Below the pieces are notes generated by a model. It saw only the letters and a program-made list of their open reading frames with translations, was not told the origin of the DNA and ran no database searches. DNA of 64,000 nt from positions 23,392,436 to 23,456,435 of the forward strand of contig OY757939.1 in the NCBI GenBank assembly GCA_963585895.1, read 5' to 3'. The position numbers were made by a program, and so were the translations under genes. Shown one piece after another: positions 51,151-62,317 of the stretch (the stretch's first letter is position 1; each line of letters starts with the position of its first letter). The stretch is from Sepioteuthis lessoniana (lineage: Eukaryota > Mollusca > Cephalopoda > Myopsida > Loliginidae).

Positions 51151-51751
51151 TTTATTTACAGAGAATAGGTAAGAAAGAATGTATAAATTTAAAAAGGTTT
51201 TTGTTTACAAACAATGAAATGTAATTCTAGATGGGATGAATGTAGTGATTATCCAAAACATTCAGGGTTTATATACTTTTAGTATTCCAGCTATTTTCAA
51301 GAATGGTACACTTCACTGGCAAGCACCACTGTTGTTGGAATCATAACCATTGTATGAGGTCAACCAATGCTTCAATGGCCGACACAAATTTTCTTCAAAA
51401 TAAATATGTAAAAACCAGTTCTAACCATACTTTATGTGGCTAGAGATAATGAAAATTAAAATTGTCTAAATTCTATAAGAACAAACTGGATGAGTCCTGA
51501 AAATGGTTGGTAACAACCAAATATGCTTGAAATCGTGAATCTTTTTGAAGATTTCTGCATTCATTTGATTTATATATGTGTTTCCTTGTAAACAAGAAAA
51601 ACATTTATACATTCTTCTTTGACCTTTTTAACCAAACATGCATTAATGAAAAACTCATAAGTGTACATATACATACACACACAAGTTTTTCATTAATGCA
51701 TATTTATATATATATATATACACACACACATACATACACACATGTATTTAT
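51151..51751. other. Unassigned stretch with a TA/CA tract
   Basis: No recognised repeat between 51151 and 51670. AAACTCATAAGTGTACATA and AAGTTTTTCATTAATGCATA flank a TA/CA run at 51700-51745; TTAATGAAAAACT and AGTTTTTCATTAA form a short inverted pair there. Confidence 0.4.
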
Positions 51752-52025
51752 TAATTCCTTTGCCACTAGCAGGAAGTGACACAAGGTCAATTTTTTAAGT
51801 AGAGTTTAACAGGTTTGAATTCAGTTTTCTTTCTCCAAACCTGGTTGCCATACCAAGGTTAAAGAATCTTGTCTGCCCAAATATTTACCCAAAGTAGGAG
51901 GGATAAAGTTGGATTCATACCTTTCACAAGGGTATTAGCACTATAGCAAATACAAACAGCCTCATCCAGGTTTTCAACTTGGGTCACTGTTTCCTTTTTC
52001 TATGATGATAATGATTACATCACCA
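51752..52025 (-). repeat. SINE-gamma, near full length
   Basis: The minus strand shows GATGTAATCATTATCATC (head), AAGTTGAAAACCTGGATGAG, TGAATCCAACTTTATCCCTC and the TTGACCTTGTGTCACTTCCT end. All segments of the family are in order. Confidence 0.75.
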
Positions 52026-52199
52026 GAACCTTATGTGTATATATTGCTAAATGTGTTACTGGTACTATGTAACCCAGTGCTACCTGTTTCATAGTTGGGT
52101 CATAGGTAGCTTAACTGGCAACCTGATCAAGTTTTTTCTGGTGAGGAGAGTGGCTAGATACCCAGCAAGAGGAAAAAAAAAGACCAGTCAAAGGGTTGA

Positions 52200-53300
52200 G
52201 GAAGCTTTTTGCTCAACAGCCATATAGCAAATGTAACTTTTAAACCTGATTACTGATTTTAAGATAGTCCTCTTAAGCGATGCACACTGCCTTAAGTTTT
52301 TGACTTCATTTGACAGAGATCTGCAAGCCTTTTTGGCTCAAGAAGGGATGTGTGTTTAATCTTTCTGACTCCCTTGTCATTTATGCAGGCCAGATGAATG
52401 TTGTGCCGGATTTCTGTGGCAAGCATTTTGTTGTATTGTCATCTGCTGATTCATCTACATACATGCTGAATCATAACGACACAATAATAAAGACAGATGC
52501 AGGAAGACTTCTTTAAACAAATATATTTGTTCCTCTCCCTTTATTTGTAAGGGTTCGAAAATGGTTACTCAAGGTTTGTGTGTGAGAGGGAGTTGGAGAC
52601 CGAACAGAAACTGCAATATTTTGACCCGCACTCTTATGGCCATCAACGTTGTGTCTTTCTCATTCTCCAGGGCTGCTCAACAGGAGGCCCAGAGGCCCAC
52701 TCTGCTGGGTGATGGCTTTCTTTACTGCATCTTATCAGCATCTTCTCTGGACCCCAACTCATCAGGGCCCCAAGGCCCCTTCGGCCTGATGTGGCTTTCC
52801 CTACCACATCTCATCTATAACTCCGACTCCAACTCTAACTGGAACTTCTCAGGGGCCCCAAGGCCCCTTCGGCCTGATGTGGCTTTACTTACCACATCTC
52901 GTCTATCTCTGTCTCCAGCACTACTCCAACTGTCTTGACTTCTGTCTTGACTGAGTTATATAATAGTTCAATGCCCACTCAGACGCCTACTCGATCTTTG
53001 AAATCGCATGTTTGATTGTCATCAAGCAGAAATAACTGTCATGCAGTTCACAGGTCACTCTCTTCCGGTGCATCAGTCTATGAGTGTACCATGGGAATTT
53101 TTTTACCTCGTCCCATTTCGTCAGCCAATTTCCACCCACGCGATTTCCTCTCATAACTGCCATTAGAATGTGTCACCTCCTTCCGGTGCATCACCTTGGA
53201 ATGGCATTTTTGGCCGGGTCGAAGGTCAAACCATAACAATTTGCACTGAATCACTGTGATCAGCAACTCCAAAAAGTGTGGGTAGTCCTACACAAGCCTT
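52200..53300. other. Unclassified GC-richer block with two short open frames
   Basis: The block stands out from its AT-rich setting. Frame 52310-52516 (+, 68 codons, TTG-led) reads KPFWLKKGCVFNLSDSLVIY and is weakly reminiscent of the region after an aspartic-protease motif in Gypsy-type elements. Frame 52561-52938 (+, 125 codons) spans two copies, 88 bp apart (52764, 52852), of a segment with GGCCCCAAGGCCCCTTCGGC and GCCTGATGTGGCTTT, plus a third diverged copy near 52688. CTTCCGGTGCATCA occurs twice (53063, 53181). An LTR-element relic is possible but not shown. Confidence 0.3.
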
Positions 53301-54454
53301 TGCCACTATAAACAAATCTTTTGTATGGGTAGTGCAATTGTTCCACAGATGCATACAAGCTCACTGGTGAGTGGGTGAAGGTGACGCAGATGGATCATCA
53401 GGTTGACTATTTTCAAGCAGTACCAATGTTTTTAGTCTTTTATTTTATTGATTTTTCCCCAAATATCAGTTTGTGTAATATTTTTTTATTTACAAATTGT
53501 ATCATTGAGATATTTTTTAACATCACCAGAGTTACAGTATAGGTATAAAAATAATATATATATACATATGTATATATATATACACACATGCACACATTTG
53601 CATGCATATACATTTATAGGCACTCAACTGATTTCCCTACTAAAAAAAGTTTTAATTTTTGTGCCAAAAAAAAAAAAAAAAAGACTTGAGAAGCTGTCAT
53701 TTTTTGTATTCATATTTTTGCATTTATCAACCAATTGGTGCATTTGCATTTGTTTTTAAATTTCCAGATAGTTTGTTGATAACAATATTTCACTTGCCAT
53801 GAAAAATTTGAAGGATGAAAATCCAAAATAATTTGAAGGAATCTTTTGCCTCCAAGAAAGTTAAAAATCCAATTTTTTAGCCAAATAGATTCATTGGTAA
53901 ATCATCAACATTTTTTAAAATCTAATTTCAAATGTAAATTAGATAAATAAGTAAAAAAATAAATATTTCTTTTGTAAGTATGAATTATGTCATGCTCGCA
54001 CGATCTTTCAATTTATTTCCTTAAAATGAAGATTCACAATAATTTCTTTCAATGCATTTAATTTCAACTTCAGTTCAATTCAAGAAAAATTAAACAATCT
54101 TTGTTTTCATTTTTATTGCTTTAAAAATATTCATCTGTCCCCTGCAGCAAAATAGCAGTAGCAGCCACATAGATGGTAAGACATATAAATACATTTTCTC
54201 CCTCACATAGTGACAAGCTTATACAAAGATTTTTTTACATACCCAAAATATGTCCCTTTATTTCTATGTTAACAATTACTGCTATTCTTCATTCATAAAA
54301 TCTTAACTATCATCAATCAAAAAATATTCATGCTCTGGTTAATATTATCTTTGGTTAAAAAGATTTTGTACTTTTGCTTTTCTGCAAATTTTTCACTCAA
54401 TTCAAAGAAATGAAATTTATAAATTTGTAGATTGGAGTTTTATTCAATTGTTTT
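53301..54454. other. AT-rich stretch, nothing recognised
   Basis: A TA run at 53556-53582, an A16 run at 53666, and otherwise AT-rich sequence without a repeat relation. The 103-codon frame at 53448-53759 runs through these tracts and is unlikely to be a gene. Confidence 0.5.
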
Positions 54455-55045
54455 TCTTATTTATATATGTATATATATGATTTGCAAATAGATAGTTTGT
54501 AGGTAACATTTTAAAATGAGCCCAAGCTGTTTTGCTTGCACACACACGGTTTTAACTATTGCTATTTAACACAAAGAGTTCTATTTGCACAGTGTTAAAT
54601 GATTTTAAGTATTGTTATCTAACACTAATAGTTCTATTCACACAGTGTTAGATTGTTTCAAGTATTGCTAAAACTTGTCGTCTGTTTGCTAATAGTTAAA
54701 TGTTTTTAAGCACTGCTATCTAATACTGATAATTCAATTTAATATTAATCATTTGCTGGCACACAGTTAAATGATTTCCTCAAGAGCAAATGATTAAATG
54801 GTTCAATTTGACCCAAAGATGAGATCCTAACAGGTACTAACAGTACAGGTCAGTGTGGATCTGGGAGTAATGACAATGAAGGGGTATTCCAAATTCTGTA
54901 AATTTTCAAAGTAGAAGCCTCATTATCAGATGTAGTTAAGTGTCATATCCAAGAGACTCATCGGGATGGGGTGGGGGTCTTACTTCTCAGCAGAAATGTA
55001 GTTGGTGTATTCTACAGCCCCGGTGCTGACAGGGCTGTTGGTCAC
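54455..55045 (+). repeat. Repeat A, middle and tail
   Basis: TATATATGATTTGCAAATAG starts the match. The middle has three CACAGTGTTAAATGATTTTAAG-type units, so it is longer than in most copies. The tail runs from GATCCTAACAGGTACTAAC to TATTCTACAGCCCCGG. Confidence 0.75.
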
Positions 55046-55939
55046 CTGTGTCACTAATAGTGTATATCTTTCATGGAAATTGGAAATTAATCCAAGAGAT
55101 CCATAGTCAGGATTTCTTTACAGGACACAGAATTCCTTTGTTCATTAGTATGGATTACCAGTTTAAAAAATTAGTCATTCAAATTTGAATGACATAGAAC
55201 CTTATCTTGACTTTGCAATGGCCTTATCATGTCATCATACAATGCAAATTAACATCATTGAATTAACAATTCATTAGTGAGATCTTGTGCATAGACTTTG
55301 CCTTTGAATTTAATGGAAATTATATTCTTTGTTCATGATCAGTGTAATGACATGTCATCTAGTCAGTTCATTCAAATCTAACATCATGTAATTATTACTT
55401 TATTCCTGGAAAGTTGCATATAAAGCTAAGGATTATAAAAATAGACTGCATCTTGAGCTGTCATTTCCATGATGTGATGAAAACCATCAAAATCTGGTGA
55501 TATTGTAAGATGCAGTTGGCATGCTCTGGTTTAGTGATAATGATGTAATAGGATGAAAACCATACTTGACCCCCAGAATTATCATCTGATGAAGATTTTA
55601 TTTGGCTGCACAGTTGTTTTGTTTGCAGCTGCATCTGTATACAATACTATATATAATTATGATAAAAATTTGATACTTAAAGTATTTTTAATCAGTAATA
55701 ATACAGTGCTATATGCACAAAAATGCAGAGTAATATCACAATATTTTCATCTATAAGATCGAATAAAGCAATAAAAACTCATAACTTTCACATGGTTGAT
55801 CCTGAGATGAGTCAGTATTGACATAGATATTGATTCTGTTGAATTTAACAGACTTCAGACATATTGATATTGTTTCACCTGAGGATTGGCCAAATGAAAC
55901 CTAGGCATAAGTTTTTATCTTGTATTATTCTATTCTATA

Positions 55940-55940
<1 letters not shown>
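55046..55940. other. Unassigned stretch
   Basis: AT-rich. The 67-codon frame at 55553-55756 has a hydrophobic stretch but no recognisable family. CACCTGAGGATTGGCC at 55877 precedes GAAACCTAGGC, an ordinary repeat-like phrase that I cannot place. Confidence 0.4.
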
Positions 55941-56009
<69 letters not shown>

Positions 56010-56076
56010 TGCTATTTTCATAAATAAAAAGTGCTCAGTATCAGTTATAGTATATATATATATATATATATATATA
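55941..56076. repeat. Poly(A)-(TA)n microsatellites
   Basis: An A-run of about 29 bases leads straight into a (TA)n run. A second (TA)n tract lies at 56050-56075. Confidence 0.95.
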
Positions 56077-56199
56077 AGTTAGGCTAGTGTAGGTATTGAG
56101 TTAATGGTTCTTGGTGACTTTCATTTTCAAGCTGAAAAGATCATCTGATCAATGATTGCATTGGTGAGAAAGTGAAAATCACCAAGCATCATCGATGGT

Positions 56200-56830
56200 T
56201 TGGTTGGGTTTTATGGCATATCACCTATTGAAGGTTATTTAATACCAAACGTCTCTTTATATATATAAATTAAGTATATATGATTTGATGTGGTTAGGTT
56301 TTATGGCACATGAACCATTTTAGGTTATTTAATGACAAATCCTCTTTATACATATAAATTAAGTATATATGATTTGGTGTGGTTAGGTTTTATGGCACAT
56401 GAACCATTTTAGGTTATTTAATGCCAAATCCTCTTTATACATATAAATTAAGTATATATGATTTGGTGTGGTTAGGTTTTATGGCACATGAACCATTTTA
56501 GGTTATTTAATGCCAAATCCTCTTTATACATATAAATTAAGTATATATGATTTGGTGTGGTTAGGTTTTATGGCACATGAACCATTTTAGGTTATTTAAT
56601 GCCAAATCCTCTTTATACAGAGATATTAAATATATATGATTTGGTTGGGTTTGGTTTTATGGCATATCAACCAATTGAGGTTATTTAATACCAAATCCTC
56701 TTTACACACATGTATTAAATACATATGATTTGATTTGGTTTGGTTGGTTTTTATGGCATATCAACCATTGTAGGTTATTTAAAGCCAAATCCTCTCTGAA
56801 CATATATATTAAATATATATATATATATGA
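56200..56830 (+). repeat. Seven tandem copies (~89 bp) of the Repeat A head
   Basis: The TATGGCA step recurs at 56217, 56307, 56396, 56485, 56574, 56663 and 56757 (position of C), mostly 89 bp apart. Middle units share TATGGCACATGAACCATTTT. The first and last keep the usual GCATATCAACC. It expanded independently of the 88-bp array at 22081. Confidence 0.95.
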
Positions 56831-57165
56831 TCTGTAGACACATTTTGTTATAACATTCTTAAATGAGCCTGAGCTCTGTTTGCACTCAGTTAAATGGTTT
56901 CAAGTATTGGTGTATAACAGTCACAATTTAACATCAGTCATTTGTTTGTACAATTTGTTCTATTTGATCCATAGATACGAACCTATCAGCTATTACCACT
57001 CCGAATGGACCTGGGAGCAATAGTAATGAAGGCATACTCCATATTTCCCAAATCTCCAAGGGTGGAGCCTTGCCATCAGATAGTTTAATGTCATATCCAG
57101 GACACTAGCTGGGAGAATCTTACTCTTCTGCAATGTATTCTACAGCCCTAGTTGACTGGTCTAAA
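56831..57165 (+). repeat. Repeat A middle and tail after the head array
   Basis: GATCTGTAGACACATTTTGT, CACTCAGTTAAATGGTTTC and a shortened tail (ATAGATACGAACCTATCAGC to CCCTAGTTGACTGG). The 730-bp inverted-repeat element begins ten bases later. Confidence 0.8.
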
Positions 57166-57233
57166 GCACCACTGTGCAAGTGAGTGTACTCATACAAGAT
57201 ATGGAATAAAGACAAGCTTGTGGTATGTTTACC

Positions 57234-57290
57234 TTTATAATTCGCCGTGACTGGAAGGGAAGTGACGTAAGTCGTTTCTCATTGGCCAAT
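57234..57290 (-). promoter_or_regulatory. Outward promoter-like module, left arm
   Basis: Read on the minus strand, ATTGGCCAAT (57281-57290, a double CCAAT box) is followed by a CRE-like TTACGTCA (57263-57270) and a TATA-like TTATAAA (57234-57240). The order and spacing are like a Pol II core promoter pointing out of the element. Function is inferred only. Confidence 0.35.
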
Positions 57291-57788
57291 ACCATTCTAA
57301 AAACTCATTAGCAGTAGCATTTAAATTTTTTTTTCCTTTTGAGGTGTGAACTGAGTGATTTTGCATGCTGGGCATATTTTTACTGCAGGATCGCCGGCTG
57401 GAACAATAGTTTCAGTAGGGTCTATGCTATCTTAACTTTTATGTATATATATTTATTTGTGCCTGCATCAGTAAGTTCATAGCCTGGTTGGATTTTCAGA
57501 ATCTTGATCTGAAATTTTCCCAGTATGATGTTCAATATATATTGTAGTCACAAACTTAAAAAAAAAAAAAAAGTGCACAGAATCGCCTTTTCAGTGATGT
57601 TCTTGGGGTCCTTTCAAGTTTCGTGTCTTCCAACATCATACTTGCTCTCTCAAGTGATCCTACTGAAACTATTGTTCCAGCCGGCGATCCTGCTGTAAAA
57701 ATACGCCCAGCATGCAAAATCACACAGTTCACACCTCAAAAGAAAAAAAAAAAATTAAATGCTACTGCTAATGAGTTTTTAAAATGGT

Positions 57789-57845
57789 ATTGGCCAATGA
57801 GAAACGACTTACGTCACTTCCCTCCGAGTCACGGCGAATTATAAA
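57789..57845 (+). promoter_or_regulatory. Outward promoter-like module, right arm
   Basis: ATTGGCCAAT (57789-57798), TTACGTCA (57809-57816) and TATAAA (57840-57845) lie in a row on the plus strand, mirroring the left arm. A start ~30 bp after the TATA would fall inside the element's last 60 bp and transcribe outward. Confidence 0.35.
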
Positions 57846-57904
57846 GGTAAACATACCACAAACTTGTCTTTATTCTATATCTTGTATGGGTACACTCACT
57901 TGCA

Positions 57905-58184
57905 CCATTAAAAAATAAAACAAAAAAACATTGAGAAGAAAGTTGATTATATTAAAAGAAATATATGCTTGAACAAAATAAATGATGCTTTTTTTTAAAT
58001 AATCATCTAATAGACTTATTCTCTAACCCATATATCGTGAAGATGAACTGAACATAGAAGGAAAAAAAATTAGTTAAATAAAAAGCATTTGACAAACTTG
58101 AAAAATACATAATTTCCTGATAATGTGGATAACCTGGATTTTATAAAGAATGAAAAGTAAATTCAATTCTATAAATTATATGTT
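57905..58184. other. AT-rich stretch, nothing recognised
   Basis: A-rich sequence without open frame or repeat match. Confidence 0.5.
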
Positions 58185-58605
58185 CTCAATTTCAATGACT
58201 TATAGACACCTGCCCTGTCAGATGGGGACGAAGAATATGCTGAATATACTCTGCAGGGTATATGCAGTATAAGACCCCTTCTAACAAGTGTTTGAGGTAT
58301 GACAGGAAACTGCATCTGATGGTGAGGTTTCAGTCCTTTGTGGAATGTAGAGTACCTCTTCATTGCCATTACTTCTATGTCCACTCAGACCTGGATTGGT
58401 AGTGCCTGTGAGAATCTCATCAATGGATCAAATTGAACAGTTCAATCATTTAAATTAGGATTATTATTAATTATTTGAAATCATATAGCTGTGTGTAAAT
58501 TATTGATATTACATAGAAATACTTGATAAATAGAATGACTAATATCAAATAGCAATACTTAAAAACCATGTGACTGTGTTTAAACAACTAATTAATATTT
58601 AGAAG
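58185..58605 (-). repeat. Repeat A, tail and middle, minus orientation
   Basis: CTTCATTGCCATTACT..TGTCCACTCAGACCTGGA is the tail in reverse. It is followed by AAATTGAACAGTTCAATC and CATGTGACTGTGTTTAAAC of the middle module. A plus-strand copy follows at once, so the two are arranged tail-out with their heads meeting. Confidence 0.75.
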
Positions 58606-58611
58606 AAATAT

Positions 58612-59315
58612 TAGTTGGGTTGGGTTAGGTTGGGCTTTATGGCATATCAACTATTGTAGGTTATTTAATGCCAAATCCTGCTTTTACATATATATAAAAT
58701 ATAATTTGTAATATCATTTTGAAGATACATTTTTAAATGAGTCTGAACTCATTCTTTTGTACACAGTTAAATGGTTTCAAGTATTTCTATCTAATACAAA
58801 TATTTCTATTTACTATTAATCATTTGTTTGCACACAGTTTAACTGTTTCAAGTATTGCTGTGTAATGCTAACATTTTCACATTAGTCATCTATTTGCATA
58901 CATTTAAATGGATATACATATATGATTTATTACTCTTTCATTTGAACACAGTTAAATGGTTCCAAGTATAGTTATGTATCACTAACAATTCAATTAAACA
59001 TCAGTCATTTGTTTACAGTTAAATGATTAAACAATTGAATTTAACATATCATTTGTTGGCATTCAGTTTAAATGTCAAACGGTTCAATTTGACCCATAGA
59101 TAGGACCCTATCAGGTGTTACCACTCCGGGCCAAAGTGGGCCTGGGAGTAATGGCAATGAAGCAGTACTCCATATTTCCCAAAGCTCTGGCTTTACTGAA
59201 GCCTCACCATCAGATTCTTTAATGTCATATTCCCGACACTTGTTGGGGGAGTCTTACCCCTCTGCATAGATGCAGCCGGTGTATTCTACAGCCCTAGCCA
59301 ACCGGGCTACAATTA
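58612..59315 (+). repeat. Repeat A, full length
   Basis: The head GGCTTTATGGCATATCAACT leads into a long middle module, then a well-kept tail: CCCATAGATAGGACCCTATC, GGCAATGAAGCAGTACTCC, CCCTAGCCAACCGGGC. At ~700 bp it is the longest copy. Confidence 0.85.
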
Positions 59316-59319
59316 TTTG

Positions 59320-59960
59320 TATTAGATTGGAATATTTAAAGCCATTTAACTGTGCGCAAACAAATGAATAATATTAGAGAGAGTCATCAGTATTAGATAA
59401 TACTTGAAACCATTTAATAAATAAAGTTATCAGTACTAAATTGTAATACTTGAAGCCATTTAACTGTGCACAAACAAATGATTAATTTAAAATTAGATAG
59501 GAATAAGTTGTAAAGTTGGTGACCAGAAGGCTCCCTTTTTAATAGCTACTACACTGAGCTGTAGGGGAGGGCGCTACTCCTTTCCCTGGATTGCTCCACT
59601 TTACCCTTGATATGTACCTTATATTGCTGAGTGTTAAGCAAGGTAGATATCAAGTACCATTTTTAAAGTCTTTGGTATGACACGACCTGGGATTAAACCC
59701 AGGTCTCCTGGACCATTGGCAAACACTCTTACTTGAAACCATTTAACTGTGTGTAAATGAATGATTAATATTGAATAGAATTATTAGTGTTAGGTAGGAA
59801 TACTTGAAACCATTTAATAAATAGAACCATAAGTATTAAACAGCAGTACTTGAAACAATTTAGTCATGAGCAAACAAATATATAAAAATAGGATTTGGCA
59901 TTAATTAACTCAGTAAGGTTTATATGCCATTAAACGCCAACAAACTAATGCAGACATAGA
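59320..59960 (-). repeat. Repeat A middle and head, minus, split by a SINE-alpha
   Basis: Repeated GAAACCATTTAACTGTG-type units lie on both sides of a SINE-alpha (59510-59732). The minus-strand head ends at TTTATATGCCATTAAACG. Confidence 0.7.
59510..59732 (-). repeat. SINE-alpha inserted in Repeat A
   Basis: On the minus strand GTTTGCCAATGGTCCAGG and GGTTTAATCCCAGG mark the head, with a complete body. The A-box end is truncated. Confidence 0.85.
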
Positions 59961-60505
59961 TATTACAGTGAAAGCTTCAGTAATTTTTTCTGTGGAAATA
60001 TCAAGCTGTGCATATAAAACAACAATAGTATATTTTGTAAATTATATCATTTATGAGTTTTTATACATTTCTTTTTTCAATTCTTAAAATCAAAAGATTT
60101 TTAGCTTCTTGAGTCTTTCCTAATATTCAGGTGATTCACTTTGTCATTGTTATGGAGAGAAATGTAGTTCAATCAATTAGGTAGATATAAAGATAGCATT
60201 TACACAAGGTTGATATGGGAATGTGTTTATTCAAGAAAGCACTGAAAAAAGTGTAATGTGCTGCTGAGTTGAAATGATGTTATCATCTTTTACCCCCCCA
60301 CCTCTGCTACCATGGATATTTGAACATTTATATAATGCCATCTAATAGAATTAAATTTAGATATTTCAACACTTCTATAATGTCATCTATGGTTCATTTG
60401 AATTACCATTAGAAATTGACTACTGAAGATTATTTTAGCAAATAGAATTAAATTTGTTAATATGCTCACAACTATATTTGATATTTCAACATTTATTCAA
60501 TGTTG
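59961..60505. other. AT-rich stretch, nothing recognised
   Basis: ATTTGAACATTTATATAATG and ATTTCAACACTTCTATAATG are two versions of one short phrase (60320, 60363) with a third near 60480, hinting at a ~50-130-bp decayed repeat. No gene is seen. Confidence 0.4.
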
Positions 60506-60507
60506 TC

Positions 60508-61340
60508 TGTTTGTTGGGGTTTTACAGCATATCAACCTTTGTTGGTTATCTAATGCCAAATCCATTTTTATACAAATGAACAGTTTTATTTCAAACAATT
60601 CAATTAAGCATAAATACAGTTTAATTGTCAAAAACATTTCTATTTCTACCTAGTCAAACAGTTCTATTTCAAACAATTCAGTTTAGTATATTCAGTTCTA
60701 TTTCAAACAGTTCTATTTCAAACAATTCAGTTTAGTATATTTTTTGTTTTGTTATTTAATGCTAAATCCATCCTTCTAGAAGAATGGTAGTGATACTATC
60801 TAACCCATAGCTGGGAGGATAAGGGGGTTCATGCCTTTCCGCTGGGTATTTGTCCGAAAGTGAACGTAATAGCGCAACTGGAGTTTGAATTCGCTTACTA
60901 TGATTCCACAGACCAGTGCTTTAACCATTACACTATGAAGACACCCTCCAAGAGTTTTTGTTTACACTCAATTAAATGTCAAAATGGCTCTATTTCAAAC
61001 AATTCAGTTTAGCATACAAAAACAGTTCTATTTTAAACAATTCAGTTTAGCATAAATATACTGTCTAAATGCAAAAACAGTCCCATCACAACCAACACAG
61101 TCTAGTTCTATTTAACCCATAGATAGGACCCTATCAGGTGTTACCACTCCGGGCCTGAGGGGACCAGGGAGTAATGGCAATGAAGGGGTACTCCATATTT
61201 CCCAAGGCTCTAGCATTACTGGAGCCTCACCATCAGATTGTTTAGTGTCATATCAGGACACTTGTTGGGGGTGGGGGTCTAACCCTTCTACAGAGAAGCA
61301 GTCAGTGTATTCTTCAGCTTTAACAGAATGGGCAAGCTGT
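60508..61340 (+). repeat. Repeat A, full length, split by a SINE-beta
   Basis: The head GGGGTTTTACAGCATATCAA, a middle with many AACAATTCAGTTTAGCATA units, then an intact tail from CCCATAGATAGGACCCTATC to about 61340. A minus-strand SINE-beta interrupts the middle. Confidence 0.82.
60740..60952 (-). repeat. SINE-beta inserted in Repeat A
   Basis: On the minus strand GTGTCTTCATAGTGTAATGG (head), AACTCCAGTTGCGCTATTAC, GGCATGAACCCCCTTATCCT and AGTATCACTACCATTCTTC follow in order. The 3' end is truncated in the GGATTTAGCATTAAATAAC region. Confidence 0.82.
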
Positions 61341-61365
61341 CTGTCTGTAGCTCATTTAAGTTGTT

Positions 61366-61495
61366 ATACCTCATCATCAAATCATGCTGAGAGGATGGAG
61401 TTACCAGTTCTTTCACACCGTTCATCCCTATCTTCCATCACTCTATGCAAGTCTTCTAGGCTGCACCCTACATCCGCACAAAGCTGATATATGTA
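61366..61495 (-). pseudogene. RTE-like LINE 3' fragment
   Basis: Minus-strand copy of the last ~45 codons of the RTE-like ORF2 (CAGCTTTGTGCGGATGTAGG, CTAGAAGACTTGCATAGAGT). The ATGATGAGG end abuts the Repeat A tail. Confidence 0.65.
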
Positions 61496-61497
61496 TT

Positions 61498-61765
61498 AAT
61501 CAATCCTTTGACATGAGCAGGATGTGACACAAGGTCACTTTAAGAGGAGGTTAACAGGTTTAAATTCAGTTTTCCTTCTAGACCGATTGCCATACCAAGG
61601 GTAAAGAGCCTAATCTGCCCTACTATTTTATCCATAGCTAGTGAAAGATAAGTTGGATTCATACCTTTCCCAAGGGTATTAGCCCAATGTAAAATGCAAA
61701 CAGCCATGTCCAGGATTTGAACTCCAGTTCATTTCCAAGGATGATATCCATTACACCATGAGCAC
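61498..61765 (-). repeat. SINE-gamma, near full length
   Basis: The minus strand reads CATGGTGTAATGGATATCAT (head), GAGTTCAAATCCTGGACATG, GGGAAAGGTATGAATCCAAC and the TTGTGTCACATCCTGCTCAT end. It is the clearest copy of this family. Confidence 0.82.
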
Positions 61766-62067
61766 TTCCTTACTCTTTCTTTCTTTTCTCTGAACATCCC
61801 CATTTAAACAAATGATAAACTTCTTATGTATAGTATTATCTTTCTTTTTCTTCTTTTTCAACCTCCTTTCTTTTTTCTTTCCCTTCCATCAAAATAATAG
61901 CATTATCACTTTCTCTCTTTTATAATATCTACTTTCTTTTTCTCTCTAGTATATTCTCTTCACTTACAATCAAAATAGAATAGTCCATTATTTATCTGAG
62001 GTGATGAGAAAGTGAAATATACCAACACAAATTCCTGTCTTATTCTATCAATATTATATATGTAATC
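61766..62067. other. Pyrimidine-rich stretch, nothing recognised
   Basis: CTTTCTTTT-type tracts (61770-61950) with no open frame. Such tracts are common low-complexity DNA. Confidence 0.5.
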
Positions 62068-62310
62068 AACATCATGTCATGTTGACAGCCTCAGAAGTTC
62101 CTTGACTCTCTTTAACCATCTGTCTCGATCATCCATCACTCCTGGCAGATATTCTGGGTTACATCCTGCGTCTGCATAGAGCTTAAGTAAGTCTTTACTA
62201 GTTGGTCAACACTGGCACATCCACATATAAAATCCATAAGAGACTGTTGCTTGTGAGTTCGTCTCTGCTTATCTAGCAGTGCCCTGCACACCTTGTTCAT
62301 CTTATTTGTG
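62068..62310 (-). pseudogene. RTE-like LINE 3' fragment, part 1
   Basis: On the minus strand GAAGTGATGGATGATCGAGA-like sequence, the TTGGTCAACACTG region and ACGAACTCACAAGC match the RTE-like C-terminus. The remainder of the same copy continues at 62870 beyond an insert. Confidence 0.65.
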
Positions 62311-62317
62311 TTATATA

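Larger units (their letters stand above)
57175..57904. mobile_element. 730-bp element with ~248-bp terminal inverted repeats
   Basis: The left arm (57175-57422) and right arm (57656-57904) are inverted copies with few mismatches, from TGCAAGTGAGTGTACTCATA outside to ACTGAAACTATTG/CAATAGTTTCAGT inside. The loop is 233 bp, AT-rich, with an A15 tract. No transposase is encoded; the 73-codon frame 57623-57844 lies across the arm and has no domain. Long inverted ends suggest a fold-back or Mutator-like non-autonomous DNA element, though I find no target duplication. It may equally be an inverted duplication of a promoter fragment. Confidence 0.85.

Noticed and set aside
55941..56005. Poly(A) run as the 3' end of a processed pseudogene
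   Set aside because: No recognisable coding sequence precedes it and it merges directly into a (TA)n run. It reads as simple sequence.
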